Shown: positions 21,984 to 33,272, counted from the first letter of the stretch. The stretch: 64,000 nucleotides of DNA from Cryptomeria japonica (GCF_030272615.1 NC_081405.1:312460235-312524234); one strand, 5' to 3'. The notes: generated by a model not told the origin, from the letters alone. Made by a program: numbers and translations.

Positions 21984-23246
21984 TGTAGCGTCCTAAAATT
22001 GTGACACTTGCAATTTCGACCGCATTTGGGTCTTCACGATGGCGACGCAACACCGAACCTGAATGGAGACCCCGAAACTTGTTCATGACATCAAAAACTG
22101 CATTTTTCAGCACCCTGGCCTGATCCTCCTTGCACCCCGTTGTCCCTGGAGGTGGGACCATGGCACCCAGTGCCCTGGTCCTTCAGGACTAGGGTGCCTA
22201 GCGCCCTGGTCCCCCAGGACCATGGCGCCCAGCACCCTGGTCCCTGGCCCTATTTTTGGGCCCAGTCTCTTTTGGGCATTGGGTCTTTATGTTTGCAATT
22301 CGGGAAATATTGTTTCCTGGTCGGCCTAAGGTCAGAAAAATCAGTCTTTCAACCCTAATTGACAAGTATATAAACTACATTTCCTCTCCCATTTTGGTAG
22401 AAGATGGAAAAAGGGCGGAAGCGATATTCAAACATTCAAGCATTTAAGCATTCAAGCATTCCTTCAAGCAATTGATCATTCTAAGTCTCCATTCAAGGCT
22501 AAGTGTTGCATTCAAGACAAGGATTCAACCATTGAAGAGGAGATCACATACTACATACAACATACAACATACAACAACATCTACACCTTCGCATGTAAGA
22601 ATACAAACATTCTTACAACAAGGTACTAGTACTTGTTTTACATTACAATCATTTACATTTACAGCAATTTCTCATTTCTTGGTTAATTCCAAAACCGGGG
22701 TTTGACCTAAGGGCAAACCCCTAATCCCTAACCCCCCAATCGTCTTCGCTTTTCTGTGTGTAGGTTGCAGGTACACGACTGTAATTGAAGATCTGGAATC
22801 CTTGTGCAGAGACGAACAGATCCCCCTTCGTTTCGCAGATTTTTCGAAGGACCGTGTGCACGCCGGGCGCCATCGTCCTGTCAACTTTCGCTCAAATTTG
22901 CAGGACAGCGTCGTCTCGACATTTTACTGCTAATTCCAGGTCCGTAGCTTCATCCTATATTCCTATCTCTGTTTATAAGTGAATCTTTCTCACTTTTTAT
23001 GCATTCCTAGCTTAATCCTTCTATCTACATTCTTTACAAAAGAGGGTAGCCTTGATGTCTTAACCCTTGAAACTCATTTAGAATCCAATCTTGCATTGTG
23101 TGGGATTGGATCTTGTGGGTTTCAACCCCTCTTTTGAATGTAAAGTCTCCCCTAAGTGAAAACCGTCAACCCTAGTGACCTCCTTCCCCTCTCCTCGGAG
23201 TGGTGGGGGGAACACTTGGGGTTTGCTCATGATTTTCCGCTTTACA
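21984..23246 (+). repeat. 3' LTR of the gag-only element
   Basis: 1,263 bp with the same ends as 15395-16624. It carries three 31-bp GC-rich units at 22155-22243. It is followed directly by the GATAC duplication. TATA box at 22367-22375. Confidence 0.92.
22155..22243. repeat. three GC-rich palindromic units in the 3' LTR
   Basis: 22155-22181, 22186-22212 and 22217-22243 are the same 27-nt palindromes, spaced 31 bp. Copy number differs from the 5' LTR, so the array changed after insertion or during the last replication cycle. Confidence 0.7.
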
Positions 23247-23795
23247 GATACAAGTGCACCAACATGCATGACCCCAATGCAAATTGGGTCCCTTGTGTCA
23301 CCATCTGCTCAAGGAGACGACCCCATCCAACAAATAATCCCTTTGACCTGTAATCAGGACAAAGGAAACCTCCAATGAATCCAGCAAGAACAGTGGGTAA
23401 TGTGGCATAACCTAGCTCTAGCATCTCCTACCACACAATGTCATATCTGCCTATCTCATCATCCTCGAACACTCGACAAAGTGCATCTATCCCACCCTGC
23501 TCGCTAAGATCATAGTACACTAGCTCACCCATCACAGGGATGTACAGTATCTGGTATACATCCTCGAGTGTCACCGTCATCTTGCCCGTCGATAAATGAA
23601 AAGTGTTGTGCTCGTTATGCCAAGGCTCTGCTAAGGTTGTCAATAATCCTCGGTTAATCAAGGGTCGGGGCATGTCAAGAAGAAAAGATAAACCACACCT
23701 ATCAATGTGGTCTTGCTCCACCTAGCTAAGGCAAGGTATCAACATCCATGTCTTCGAGAAGCGCTCTCGAGACTGGAGGACACTAAAGTGCTCCT
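23247..23795 (-). pseudogene. antisense plant-mobile-domain (PMD) ORF, N-terminal part
   Basis: Minus-strand frames encode DRCGLSFLLDMPRPLINRGL, then EPWHNEHNTFHLSTGKMTVT and LEDVYQILYIPVMGE. These are the characteristic PMD start (TFHLPxGEMTxTLEDV in the family). The frame ends at the 3' edge of the nested element with VHLY and resumes at 15393 in the same phase, so the two parts were one ORF. Two in-frame TAG stops are seen (23425-23427, where the context suggests Gln, and 23722-23724). Its role in the element is unknown; it may be a captured host gene used by the retroelement. Confidence 0.75.
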
Positions 23796-25557
23796 GCAAT
23801 CAAATCATCTCATCATATCAGTCTCTTGATTTATATATCTATCAAATCAATCTATCTATTAGTCTATCTTGCTCAATTGAGATTTTTATTAAATCTCGTT
23901 GGGCCCCTATCAAAGACGCTCATCTATCATGAGGTCATTATCAATCCTATTTCATCTCACGTGTACATCGAGATAATCAAAACTAATCATCAAATTTCAT
24001 CAATCAGGAGTGTCTAATTTTATCAATTGGGTAGCTAATCAAATCTTACCTTATCGAAATAAAAAAAAATTACAAATTGAATCAACAACAATCCAGCCTC
24101 TTTATCGAGCATCATGACAATTGGGGATCAGATAAACACCAAAATTCAATCACAATCAAAAAGCTTAAATGATCAAGTCATCAAAAGTTGATACCAAAAA
24201 TCAAATCAATTCATGAATAATCAAAAAATTCAATAAATGGCAAAAATTGAAAAATCAAATCAACACATCAATAATCGAAAAATTCAATAAATGGCAAAAA
24301 TTGAAAAATTAAATCATTTTCTCCAAAATCGAACAAATCAAAAATCAACCAATCAATTGCGAAAAACACAAAAAACCGACTAATTGAGAAAAACGTAAAA
24401 AGCTGGCAAATCGAAAAAAACACCAAAAAAAATCAAAAAATCAAAAAATTAAAAAAAAAACATCAAAAATTTAAAAATAAAATAAAATAAAATAAATTTG
24501 GTCATGCCCCTCCCCGCGGGGCCCGCGGTGGTGCCGACGACGCCTCCTGTGGCGGTCGTGGTGCTTGCGGTGGTGCCGACAACACCTCCCATGGCGCTTG
24601 CGGTGGCGCCGGCAGTGTCCGCCACCCTTGTGGGGCGTTGTCATGGCGCCACCACTCCCAAATAGCAAATTTTTCAAAAATTAAATTTTTTTCACAAAAC
24701 CCAGCATGATAATAATAAATAAATTTGTTTTGGGGTGCGAGTTAAAAATTTTCAAAAATCCTAAAAACCCATTTTGTAATTCGAAAAACCCATCTCGAAA
24801 ACATAAGTTTTTTACAAACCCACATGGCAGAAATGCTAAAAAGTGATTTTTTCTACAAATAGCTAATTTTTTTAAATATCAACTAAAAATTAACAAATCT
24901 GGGTTTTCTCTAAGTACGTACCGGTGGACCGTAGGCCGGAGGATGCTCGTTTCATTGAACTCGCTCGAACCTATGTTGGTGGTATGAGATCGCCATTCCT
25001 TCTTCGAGAGCAACTTTTTCAAACAACTGAAGAGCACAAATAAAGAGTGGTAAAAGGAATTCACATTTTTAAACTCACAATGGGGCATTTAAGTGAGATT
25101 TTTATTCCACTAATTTTTAATCATCTAATCAACTAATCAACTTGGCAGGGCAATGTTTTCAAATTTCGTATCAGGAAAGGAATCGGATCAACTTTGAAAA
25201 TCTCTAAAAATCAGACAATCTTTAAAAATCATAAAAATCGTAAAAATTTCACAAATTTCAAAAAAATAAAAAAATCACGACAAATTAAAAACATTTAAAA
25301 AATTATCTGATTCATCTCCCGAGGGGGCATCCTCACATTGATATCTATCAGTCAGCATCTGGGACATCATATTGAGATTTATCATCTCAAACATCAAAAC
25401 CACATCATATCGAGATTTATCATCTCAAAATCGAATCAGTATCATATCGAAACCAAATCCGCATCAAATCAAGATCAAATCCGCATCCTATCAAAATCAA
25501 TATCAACAACATCATTAATCGAGTTTTCTTTGAACCAACGCATCGTCACGCATCACT
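23796..25557. other. spacer between the antisense ORF and the 3' LTR of the Tat-like element
   Basis: Mostly A-rich and low in complexity: many AAAAATC and AATTGAAAAATC words at 24060-24480, and ATCAAAATC words at 25160-25560. A GC-rich island sits inside at 24505-24655. Upstream of the antisense ORF it would be that ORF's promoter region; I see no clear minus-strand TATA box. GAGATTTATCATCTCAAA occurs twice (25375 and 25411). Confidence 0.5.
24505..24655. repeat. GC-rich GGTGGTGCCGAC-type repeat island
   Basis: About 150 bp of strongly GC-rich sequence in A-rich surroundings. Units like GTGCTTGCGGTGGTGCCGAC and GGCGCTTGCGGTGGCGCCGG recur. The minus-strand frame (24471-24677) is an artificial His/Arg-rich peptide. 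Confidence 0.6.
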
Positions 25558-25559
25558 TC

Positions 25560-25573
25560 AAAGAGGGGCAAAA
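25560..25573 (+). other. polypurine tract of the Tat-like element
   Basis: AAAGAGGGGCAAAA, one pyrimidine in fourteen, ends exactly where the 3' LTR begins (TGTATACACC). It is the plus-strand primer site. Confidence 0.8.
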
Positions 25574-26603
25574 TGTATACACCTAAAAATGGCCTGAAGA
25601 TAGTTAATTAAATACACAGTTATTTGATTAATCCCCCTTCCCAATTAATTGAATTCACGAGCAATTTGATTAATTTCTCTATTCATCTACTAGTAAATAA
25701 ATCTACATGATGTATTTACATAGTTCATTTCATATCCCCCTTTGATTAATTAATTCCCCTCATTTTAATCAATTCTTCTAATTCCTAATTAAGATTAACA
25801 AACTCAAGTTTGTTGAGATTAATTATCATTTTCCAAATTATTTGAATTTCTAAATTCAAATGACCACATGGCTCCTAACTTTTATCCACCTAACCTAACC
25901 ATCCCCTAACCTAACTCATTCCACCGAACCCTATCCTATCTTGCACATCCTAACCTCCTTATCCTAACCTCCTATGGTGTGGATATTCTCCCCTTGAGAC
26001 ACATGGCACTTTTGCCACATGTCTCCTCCCTTGGACACTTGCCCTCTCATGAGAAAAGCTCCTTGACACTTGTCACCACAGAGATGACAAGTGTCCCTTC
26101 CTCCAACCTTTTCTCCAACTTCCTCAATCTTGGCCCTTGATATCTTCAGATCAGATCTGGATCGTCGATTCCTGCCACCTCAACTTTGGCCTTGGAATTC
26201 CTATAAATATCCCCCATTTTGGAGCAATAAGGGTCCCTTGCATTCATATTTTTAACATCATTACTATAGGCAATTTGCATTTCAATTATCTAGTAATTAG
26301 ATTTTTGGATTAATCATAGCATGTAAATCTAGTTACTTAGATCATGCATTTCATATCATTTGCATAATCAATCATGATCAAGTAGCTACTCAACTTTCGA
26401 GTTGCCACTTTGGAGGTCATTGCTCCGCTGAGAGCCAATCAATCCAACACCTTCAAGGTCCTCAAGAATAGAGGAAAATGGGACATTTCAAGGAAGGCTT
26501 ATGGTTTGCATCTTTAATTTAGTTTTCAATTAAGCTTTCCATTATGTTTTATTGTCTTATTATATGTGTATGCCTTTCTATTTACCACATTTTTAGCATC
26601 ACA
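25574..26603 (+). repeat. 3' LTR of the Tat-like element
   Basis: 1,030 bp, matching 574-1589, with a TATA box at 26201-26210 and the conserved inverted repeat at 26065-26095. It is followed by the ATGCT duplication. Confidence 0.9.
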
Positions 26604-26734
26604 ATGCTAATCAATGTGGTGATGGAAATGTGGAAAAATATACCAAGAAGAATGTGATGAAGAATGATGAATCAAAGAAGAAGGAAAATTCGGTTTGGAA
26701 AAAAGAAGGAAGTGAACAATGGAAGTGGGCCTAA
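26604..26734 (+). pseudogene. gag-like zinc-knuckle protein, right half of the split frame
   Basis: The first five bases repeat 569-573 (ATGCT), the target-site duplication. From 26609 the frame that stopped at 573 continues: the third codon gives the Cys that completes the fourth knuckle, followed by a Lys/Glu/Asn-rich tail and a TAA at 26732-26734. The preserved frame shows the two pieces were contiguous before the 26-kb insertion. No protease or RT follows in this frame, so the host element is only a fragment. Confidence 0.75.
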
Positions 26735-28385
26735 CATACCGGAATTCGGTGCAGGTACCTCTTCCTCCAATAATTAAGCACATTGCTTTGGCTCATAGGG
26801 AGTTCTCTTTTGAAAGAAAAAATCTTTTATTCTCCCCTGTCTGAGTGGATCATGTCATTGATCCAATATGACTGAGTCTAGAGGCTATCTGGTAATCAAA
26901 GGTTGTTGTTGACATCATCGACAACACATTTCTTGGTGGCAAAACCCTAAAGGATATTTTTGGCAAGATAAGTATCAATTTTTTGGATTCATTTTTCATT
27001 GTCATATAATATGTGTTTAGGAAATTTGTGAATAGTAGAAGAGAAAGAGAGTAGAGCAAGTGAACATGGAAAGCAAGATGATCGTCAGAGAATCAAGCAT
27101 CACATAGTTTCAGGTTTTGGAAAGAGTTCTCTTGGATGAATTCAACTTGGAGAAAATCAGAAATGTAGAAACAAGTTTGAGTAATGATGAGTTTGTTGGC
27201 ATCATGGTGAGCATGATGAAGTTTGAGGTACTTAAAGGTTGTCATTGATGGAAAATAATGGCTCTAATGGCATCACAACTGATCAGAAAAGGGTTACAGT
27301 GGATTGGTAAGGAACAGGGGACTAAAGACTTCCACTGGTGAGCAGAGATCGGTTTACAGGAAGCAACTGATAGTTTAGCTGAGTGAAGCAAGTTCATCGA
27401 TATAAAGAAAGCAACTGGTAGCAAATCATAATGATGATTGATAAGCATGCGAAGTGAAAAGGATAAGCATGCATAGTCATCAAGATGTTTAGGCTTGCTA
27501 ACATGTGGATCTGACAAATTTGGAAAGAGCTAGTTGAAGTCATAGTGCTTGCTAGACAACCAACGAGATTTATGGCATGAGCTGATAGTCCCACCGATAT
27601 AATCGATGAGATTTGAGGAACAAACATATTGGCGCATAGAATGATTTTTGAGTTCAAATTTTGGAGGGAAAGTTAGCGCCAAGATTGAATACAACTATAT
27701 ACATGTTTTTCATCTTGTTTTTTGTGAGGAGGAGTTGTTAGTGAATTGAGATTGAAAATCAGAGTAAGGAGAAGAACTAGCTAAGTGTAGAAGGGTTCCT
27801 TATGAATCGGTGAGGTCATCACCGAGCAAAGATTGAAGCAAATACAGAGCGGATCTATTCGACAAAAAGTGTCATCATCGTATCAATGATTTGTTGCTCT
27901 TTAATAATTGCAGCAGATTAAATCCCTTAACAAGGTGCACCTTAACCGGTTCTATTTGTAAAATCCCCTAATAGGGTCACTCCATGATAGAAGTGTAAAA
28001 TCTTTTTGCAAGGTGAATCCTAACAGATTCTAAGGTATTCTTAACAGGATACCAATCATATTTAACAGGGTGATGTTCTTAGAAGGAACATGATTATAAG
28101 CTCTTAACCGGGCACTCTTTTTACTGCAGTAAAAGAGATTGTGGGTTATCCCCACCGTGGTTTTCTCCCTCTAACTGAGGGTTTCCACGTATACTTGTTG
28201 GTGTTATGTGATGTTTATTTGATGCATGCAAATCTCTTTCCTTCAATGTTCTCGCTTTCATGATTAATGCAATGTTTTAAGTTCATTTGAAAAAGGTAGT
28301 TGCAGACCGGTCAGTTTGGAATATTATTGTTTATAAATTGTTTTTACTAATTCACCCCCCTTCTTAGTCACCGGTTAATACCAAC
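26735..28385. other. degraded sequence ending like a copia-type LTR
   Basis: No credible ORF. The right part (about 27900-28385) reads like the 3' portion of a copia-type LTR: GGTTATCCCCACCGTGG, TTTTCTCCCTCTAACTGAGG, and an end CACCCCCCTTCTTAGTCACC before ATACCAACAG. No matching partner LTR is in the window, so it is a fragment or solo LTR at most. Confidence 0.35.
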
Positions 28386-28388
28386 AGG

Positions 28389-30010
28389 TTGCAGAGAGTT
28401 GAGGAATTGGAGCACATAGGTCTATATCTATGGACTGAATTCCCTTGGTTTGATGATGCAAAGGTTATTAGAGTGATCATTAGCTGTCTGCGGAATGACA
28501 ACATCATGTTGGATAAACCTTATCCAATCACGGAAGAGATTATTTTGGTTATCACCATCTTATGCAACAATGGAGATGTTCCAGCTAAGAAGTCAATTAA
28601 GAATAGAGAAGTGGAAGTCAATTAAGAACAAAGAAGTGGAAAGTCTAACCAGTGTAAAGGGTGATCAACGAGCACCAATCATTGATAAGATCATCAACCC
28701 TATTGTGAGGTATGTTGCTTATGACATTTCTTATAAGGTTTATTTCAAAAATAGAGAAGGTGTCACTTTGACAATTATTGTGTATATGGCACATATGCTT
28801 GTAATGGAAGACAAATCATTCAACTTGTGTGAATTGCTGAGGGAGTTGTTACTGAAAAATATCAAGATGTCGAAAGAGCTTAATTACCCCTTCTGGTCTA
28901 GATCATTGCTTGTTTGTTTGGTCATATATTGTCTGGGATCCATTCTGACCAAAGAAAATGTAATATGGGAATTTGGTGTCCCTATTGCAAGATAGATTTT
29001 CAGATATTTGAATAGTTTAGATAGCAAAGAGGAAACTTGCAATGCATATTTCAAATCTTTTCTGAACATGTGGAGTGTTGGTTTGGTATCCCCTATTACC
29101 AATTCTATAGGTTCTTCCTCCTGAAAGAAGAAAAGAAGATAATCTATTCCTATGAGTGTCTCGAAATCGAAGAAAAGCAAGAAGGATCTGACAAAAGAAG
29201 ATATTATTGTAATTGAGGATCAGGAGTCTCCTGTAGTTGAAGAGAATTGGCTATTGCAAGGTAGGAAGATAAAGAATTGGATGATGAATCAAATTTGTTG
29301 GAGATGGTTGACAACATTGATGGAATTAGGAAAATCGGTAAGATGTGGTTAACTTCTATTGAGTCGGATAGAATTGAATTTTTTTTTATGAATCGATCTG
29401 GAATAGTATCAATATTGAAGATATCAATAACTTCCTTCTAGAGTCTCTTTGTGAAATTCTTAAGGAGAAGATATCTGAGCAATCAGTTGAGGTTGGAGTT
29501 TCAAATGAGAAAGGTATTGATATGCAGAATTTGTTAAAGGAATGTGATGATGCGAAGAAATATGTATCGGTATGCATTAAGGAAATGAGAGATCATATCT
29601 GCAGTGCTAGCAGAATCTACAAGTATTGTATCTCATGGCCAGCAACTTCAGTAAAACATAAAGCTAAATTGATGCTATTGAAGATGAATTGAGTTCATTG
29701 GGTAAATTCTTTGATTCTCTAGATGACAAGGATGGTGGAAACTCTTATATTTGCAGACTTTGTAAATGTGTTTTGGAAAGTAAAAGAGATTGTTGAGGCA
29801 AAGTTAGAGAATTTTACAGTATTGCTTGGTAGTGTAGTTGAGTATGAGCAGAATCCATCTGCTCTGGAGAGTTTTTCCCATGCTATTCATTTGCTAGTGG
29901 CGTGCAAGAGTCTTTTAGTCAACATTAAACTGGTTGTGCTTTCTTGGGAGGTTCTTGTTCTGGAACTAAAGGAGAAATACAAGCTTATCTTTTTGAAGAA
30001 GAGTAGTTGA
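28389..30010 (+). pseudogene. unrecognised retroelement-like ORF, broken
   Basis: Frames 28389-28625, 28495-28995, 29152-29352 and 29723-30010 follow one another with stops and shifts, giving a plausible former protein of about 500 residues. It starts VEELEHIGLYLWTEFPWFDD and has charged, helical segments. I recognise no catalytic motif. It lies between an LTR-like end (28385) and polypurine-like tracts (30115-30240), so it is probably the internal ORF of a decayed, possibly non-autonomous, LTR element. Confidence 0.4.
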
Positions 30011-30238
30011 AATTTCTTTTGGTCTGGTACTCAGTTTTTGACATTTTGTGGTTGTATATATATTCCTCCTCTTTCTTTTTATGTCTCATCAATGGCACCC
30101 TTTGTCCTTGATGTCAAAGGGAGAAAGGATTGTGGATTTTGGAATTAAGGAGATGTGTGAGTTAGGGGGAGTTGAGTTGAATGTAGATATGTTTCTAAGA
30201 TGTTTCTAATGTTTTGCCATCAATGAAAAAGGGGTATA

Positions 30239-31475
30239 TTATTAGACTTGTGTGAATATTGTTGTCATTGATGTCAAACCAATTATCTGGTTTGGTTTGG
30301 ATGGTATAACAGTATATTGATGTCATGTCAGTTATCTAGTTTAGTTCAAATGTTGTGTGCAGTGTTGTGAGCAATTGGTGTGTGCAGTTATGGGCAAGTG
30401 ATGCGTGCTTTGAGATGTAATGTAGTAAGTTGTAGTTGATCTATTGGAGTTATTTCTAGAAGATCCTTGTACTCAAAATTTTGAGTTATGTCTACATCGG
30501 TCCTGGTATTAGTTATGTGTTTCAGTATCAACTATTTTGGTTATGGCAGACATATCTTTTCATGGTATTCACATAATCTATATTCTTGGAGTTTGGAGTT
30601 GTTATGTTTGGAGTTTTGTATTTATGGGTCAGCTTCTATGGGTCTGGATGACCCTTGTCCCATTTTGATAATTAAGGTATATGCATCAGTGAATTAATTG
30701 TGGAGCATGTAGAGATCTTGTAGAGGTTGACTTGGTTATCATGTTTTTTGTTGGATAAGGTGTTGAGCTAGGCTAACATATTATCTCGGTGTGTGAGCCT
30801 TCAAGTATATATAGATAGATAGATAGATATGGTGATGATGAGTATATGAAAAAAGTACAACGAATGAGTAATAGAGTGTGAAGTGTGAGTTGTGGACATC
30901 AAAGGTAGTTGGTGCAGAATCAGAGTGCATATAGTACTACAACAATTCTTCATCATATTTGTTGTAAGTACTTAAGGATAGTTGTAAAGAGATCTTTCAC
31001 CGGATCTACTGTAGGGTTTGTGAATTGTGATCTGAGCGTAACTTGGAACTGATCTCATGAGATGCAACTTTCTTCAGTTCAATCATACCTGTTGCAGTGA
31101 GCATTCTGACAGTAAGTTGTTTTTGTAATCTTGCAGTGAGCAGTCTAGGAATGAGTTGTTTTTGTAAATTTGGTAGTGAGCCACCTAACAATGAGCCACC
31201 CCTTTTGTAAACACCATATAACGAGTTATATTCTCTTGAGAGTTAACACTCTCTGTGGTTTTTCCCATTTGGTATTTCCACATAAAATTCGGTGTTCCTT
31301 TTGGGGTTGTGTTTCATGTTGATTCTTCATTTACTATCTTATGTTTGATATGCTTAATTAATGAGTTTGATATATCTGCAAAGGTTTAAGATTTGGAGAA
31401 AGTTTTAGAATTTGTGGGAATACTGATTCTCCCCCCCCCCTCTCAGTATTTTGGTCCCTTCAACCAATCCATCAT
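30239..31475 (+). repeat. copia-like LTR remnant
   Basis: Preceded by purine-rich tracts (TTAGGGGGAGTTGAG at 30163, AAAAAGGGGTA at 30228). It starts with the GTTGTCATTGATGTCAAACC motif also seen at the start of the copia LTR at 55346. It ends with a C-tract and CTCTCAGT at 31431-31447, as that LTR does. No intact partner is present. It includes a TAGA microsatellite (30812-30828). Confidence 0.4.
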
Positions 31476-31479
31476 GTTT

Positions 31480-32419
31480 CACATGGTCTTGAACCATTAA
31501 AGTTTAGCCACATCACAATAGATTCCATCATTATGAAAAGCCATTGGTAATAAAACAATTTCTTTGTAGAACTTTCACATTTTCCTTTTTGATGATATTG
31601 ATCTTATGTGAGCTTCTTTTGGTGTTTATACTAGTTCATGAACTCGTGATAGCACCAAAACAATATTCTTTAGTGAAATGGAAGGTTCACAAACATGTTT
31701 TTTGAGCAAAATAACTTTCGATGAACACCTCTTCCATGAACCGCTTCTTCTTGCATATCTTTTTGGTGATTTTGACTTTCAATGATCCAAGCAATTTGTG
31801 AACCAAAATTTTCAGTGAAATAAGTGGTTTATGAATTTAAGTTTTTATCAAAAACAAAAACTTTCTCTAGTTTCCTCCCTTGCATTTTAGAGAATCAAAA
31901 TTTTAGTAAAATTGAGAACTTTTGAACCTTTTTGGTGAATTCTCAAGTTCATGAACCTTTGGTTTTGTTGAAATCTTCTAACTTTTTTCATAAAAACTTC
32001 AAACATCACCAAAATAATGTTCTTCACTTAGCCAAATTGAGTTGAAGAAATTTTCCTAAGAAGAATTATCACATTCAACTAAAATACAACAAAACTAAAC
32101 CAAAACTAAAAACAAAACTTAAAATGTTTTTAGTCAATGTTGGATTGCCTATGAACCTAGATGCTCTTTCATTGGATACCCTTTGGAATTGGAGTCTTAC
32201 TTAAAGAAATGTGGAAATAGTTCTTGGATAAAATAAAAAATAAATTACTAAATTGGACCAACATATTTTCTTCCATCGTTAGTAGATTCAAGTTACTAAT
32301 ACAATCCTCTTGGCTAATCGTGTTTATTTCTTCTTATAGCTTCCTTCTAAAACTTGCCATAAACAACTTATTTAATTAGGAACTTCCATTAGGCTAAATA
32401 AAATAATAAAAAATGTTGA
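31480..32419. other. AT-rich stretch, no gene seen
   Basis: No ORF or domain that I can support. 31600-32050 repeats words such as GGTGAATT, TTCATGAAC and CACCAAAA in a degenerate way, suggesting an old repeat. 32200-32419 may belong to the LINE-like sequence that resumes at 36303, but I cannot show it. Confidence 0.35.
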
Positions 32420-32424
32420 CCTAC

Positions 32425-33180
32425 TAATGCAAGAGCATCTTACCTGCCCGTGCCAAAATAGGAGAATCCTAAATAGGGTATGGACATCCATCAATTAATA
32501 AAGAATTTTGTCAGATTATGGAAGTATAGACCATTGCCATGCGTTTACCATTTTCCTTTATAAATCCAAGCGTTGTTAAATACTATCATCCCTTGGTTAG
32601 CAATTTAAAAATAACATAGAATATTTACCACAAATAGTTGGCAGGAGTTACGTTACATTAACTGGGTGCACTAATTCAATGGTGAATTGGTGGAGGCTAA
32701 TTAATATCCATAAGAGGCCCAAAATAGGGGAGAGGGGTAATGAAAAAGAAGGTGATGGATTAAAATTCATAGGAGATGGTAGATTGGAGGGGGAAGAAAA
32801 AGGGGGAGAGAAGGGAGGATAAAGAGTTGTTGGAGAAGGATAGAAAATTAGAAGAAAAAAAAATGAACAACTATCTGAAGGAAGAAGTTTTGTTGTGTGA
32901 GAGAGAAAGAGATTTTGTTGTAAAAAAAGAGTGTGTAGGGTAGCTAGTGAAGGGTAGAACTGGGTGCAATTCCAGAGATAGAGAAAATAAATATAGTTAT
33001 GAATTCTATTTGAAGGCCATTACAGGAATGCAATTGTAATGTCATTTGAACATGCATGAATTCAACTATAGTTATTTTAGACTAATTTTAACGTTAAACC
33101 AGAGGGTCCCATTGTTTTTCTTAATGTTGGTGTGTGTTGAATTCTAATTTGTAGATCTAGGTGGGTGTTTCACTACATCA
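32425..33180 (+). repeat. 5' LTR of the second gag-only element
   Basis: 756 bp, from TAATGCAAGAGCATCT to CACTACATCA. TATA box TTTATAAAT at 32557-32565; the equivalent in the 3' LTR is TTTACAAAT. Confidence 0.85.
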
Positions 33181-33181
33181 G

Positions 33182-33193
33182 TGGTATCAGAGC
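33182..33193 (+). other. primer-binding site (initiator tRNA-Met)
   Basis: TGGTATCAGAGC one base after the 5' LTR is the classic sequence complementary to the 3' end of plant initiator tRNA-Met. Confidence 0.9.
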
Positions 33194-33272
33194 TAGAAGA
33201 TTGTGAGTGTGCAGGAAGATTCACTGGAGAGAGGCAACTTGCACTAGGGTCAAGTTTGTGGGTGTTGGGAAA

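Larger units (their letters stand above)
15395..23246 (+). mobile_element. gag-only LTR retrotransposon (TR-GAG type), 7.85 kb, nested
   Basis: It has two direct LTRs (15395-16624 and 21984-23246), each beginning TGTAGCGTCC and ending TTTACA. The flanks are GATAC at 15390-15394 and 23247-23251. Inside are a leader of 1.2 kb, a long gag frame (17804-20317), a second frame in the same phase (20375-21223) and a purine-rich tract before the 3' LTR. There is no RT, RNase H or integrase in any frame. This matches the description of TR-GAG non-autonomous elements, which must borrow polymerase from a partner. It is inserted in the antisense PMD ORF of the Tat-like element, so it is younger than that element. 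The open gag suggests recent activity. Confidence 0.92.
574..26603 (+). mobile_element. Tat-like Ty3/gypsy LTR retrotransposon, about 26 kb with a nested insert
   Basis: Two direct LTRs of about 1.02 kb (574-1589 and 25574-26603) are flanked by the 5-bp duplication ATGCT (569-573 and 26604-26608). A primer-binding site follows the 5' LTR and a polypurine tract precedes the 3' LTR. The inside holds, in order: a long repeat-rich leader, gag, protease (DSGA), G-patch, RT, RNase H, a second archaeal-type RNase H, integrase, a 27-bp minisatellite and an antisense plant-mobile-domain ORF. A second RNase H and an antisense extra ORF are known traits of the plant Tat lineage. Without the 7.85-kb gag-only element inside (15395-23246) and one TSD copy it is about 18 kb. 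All coding parts carry stops, so it is not autonomous now. Confidence 0.9.

Noticed and set aside
574-25574. LTR starts exactly 25,000 bp apart
   Set aside because: Coincidence; the distance depends on the nested insertion and on indels.
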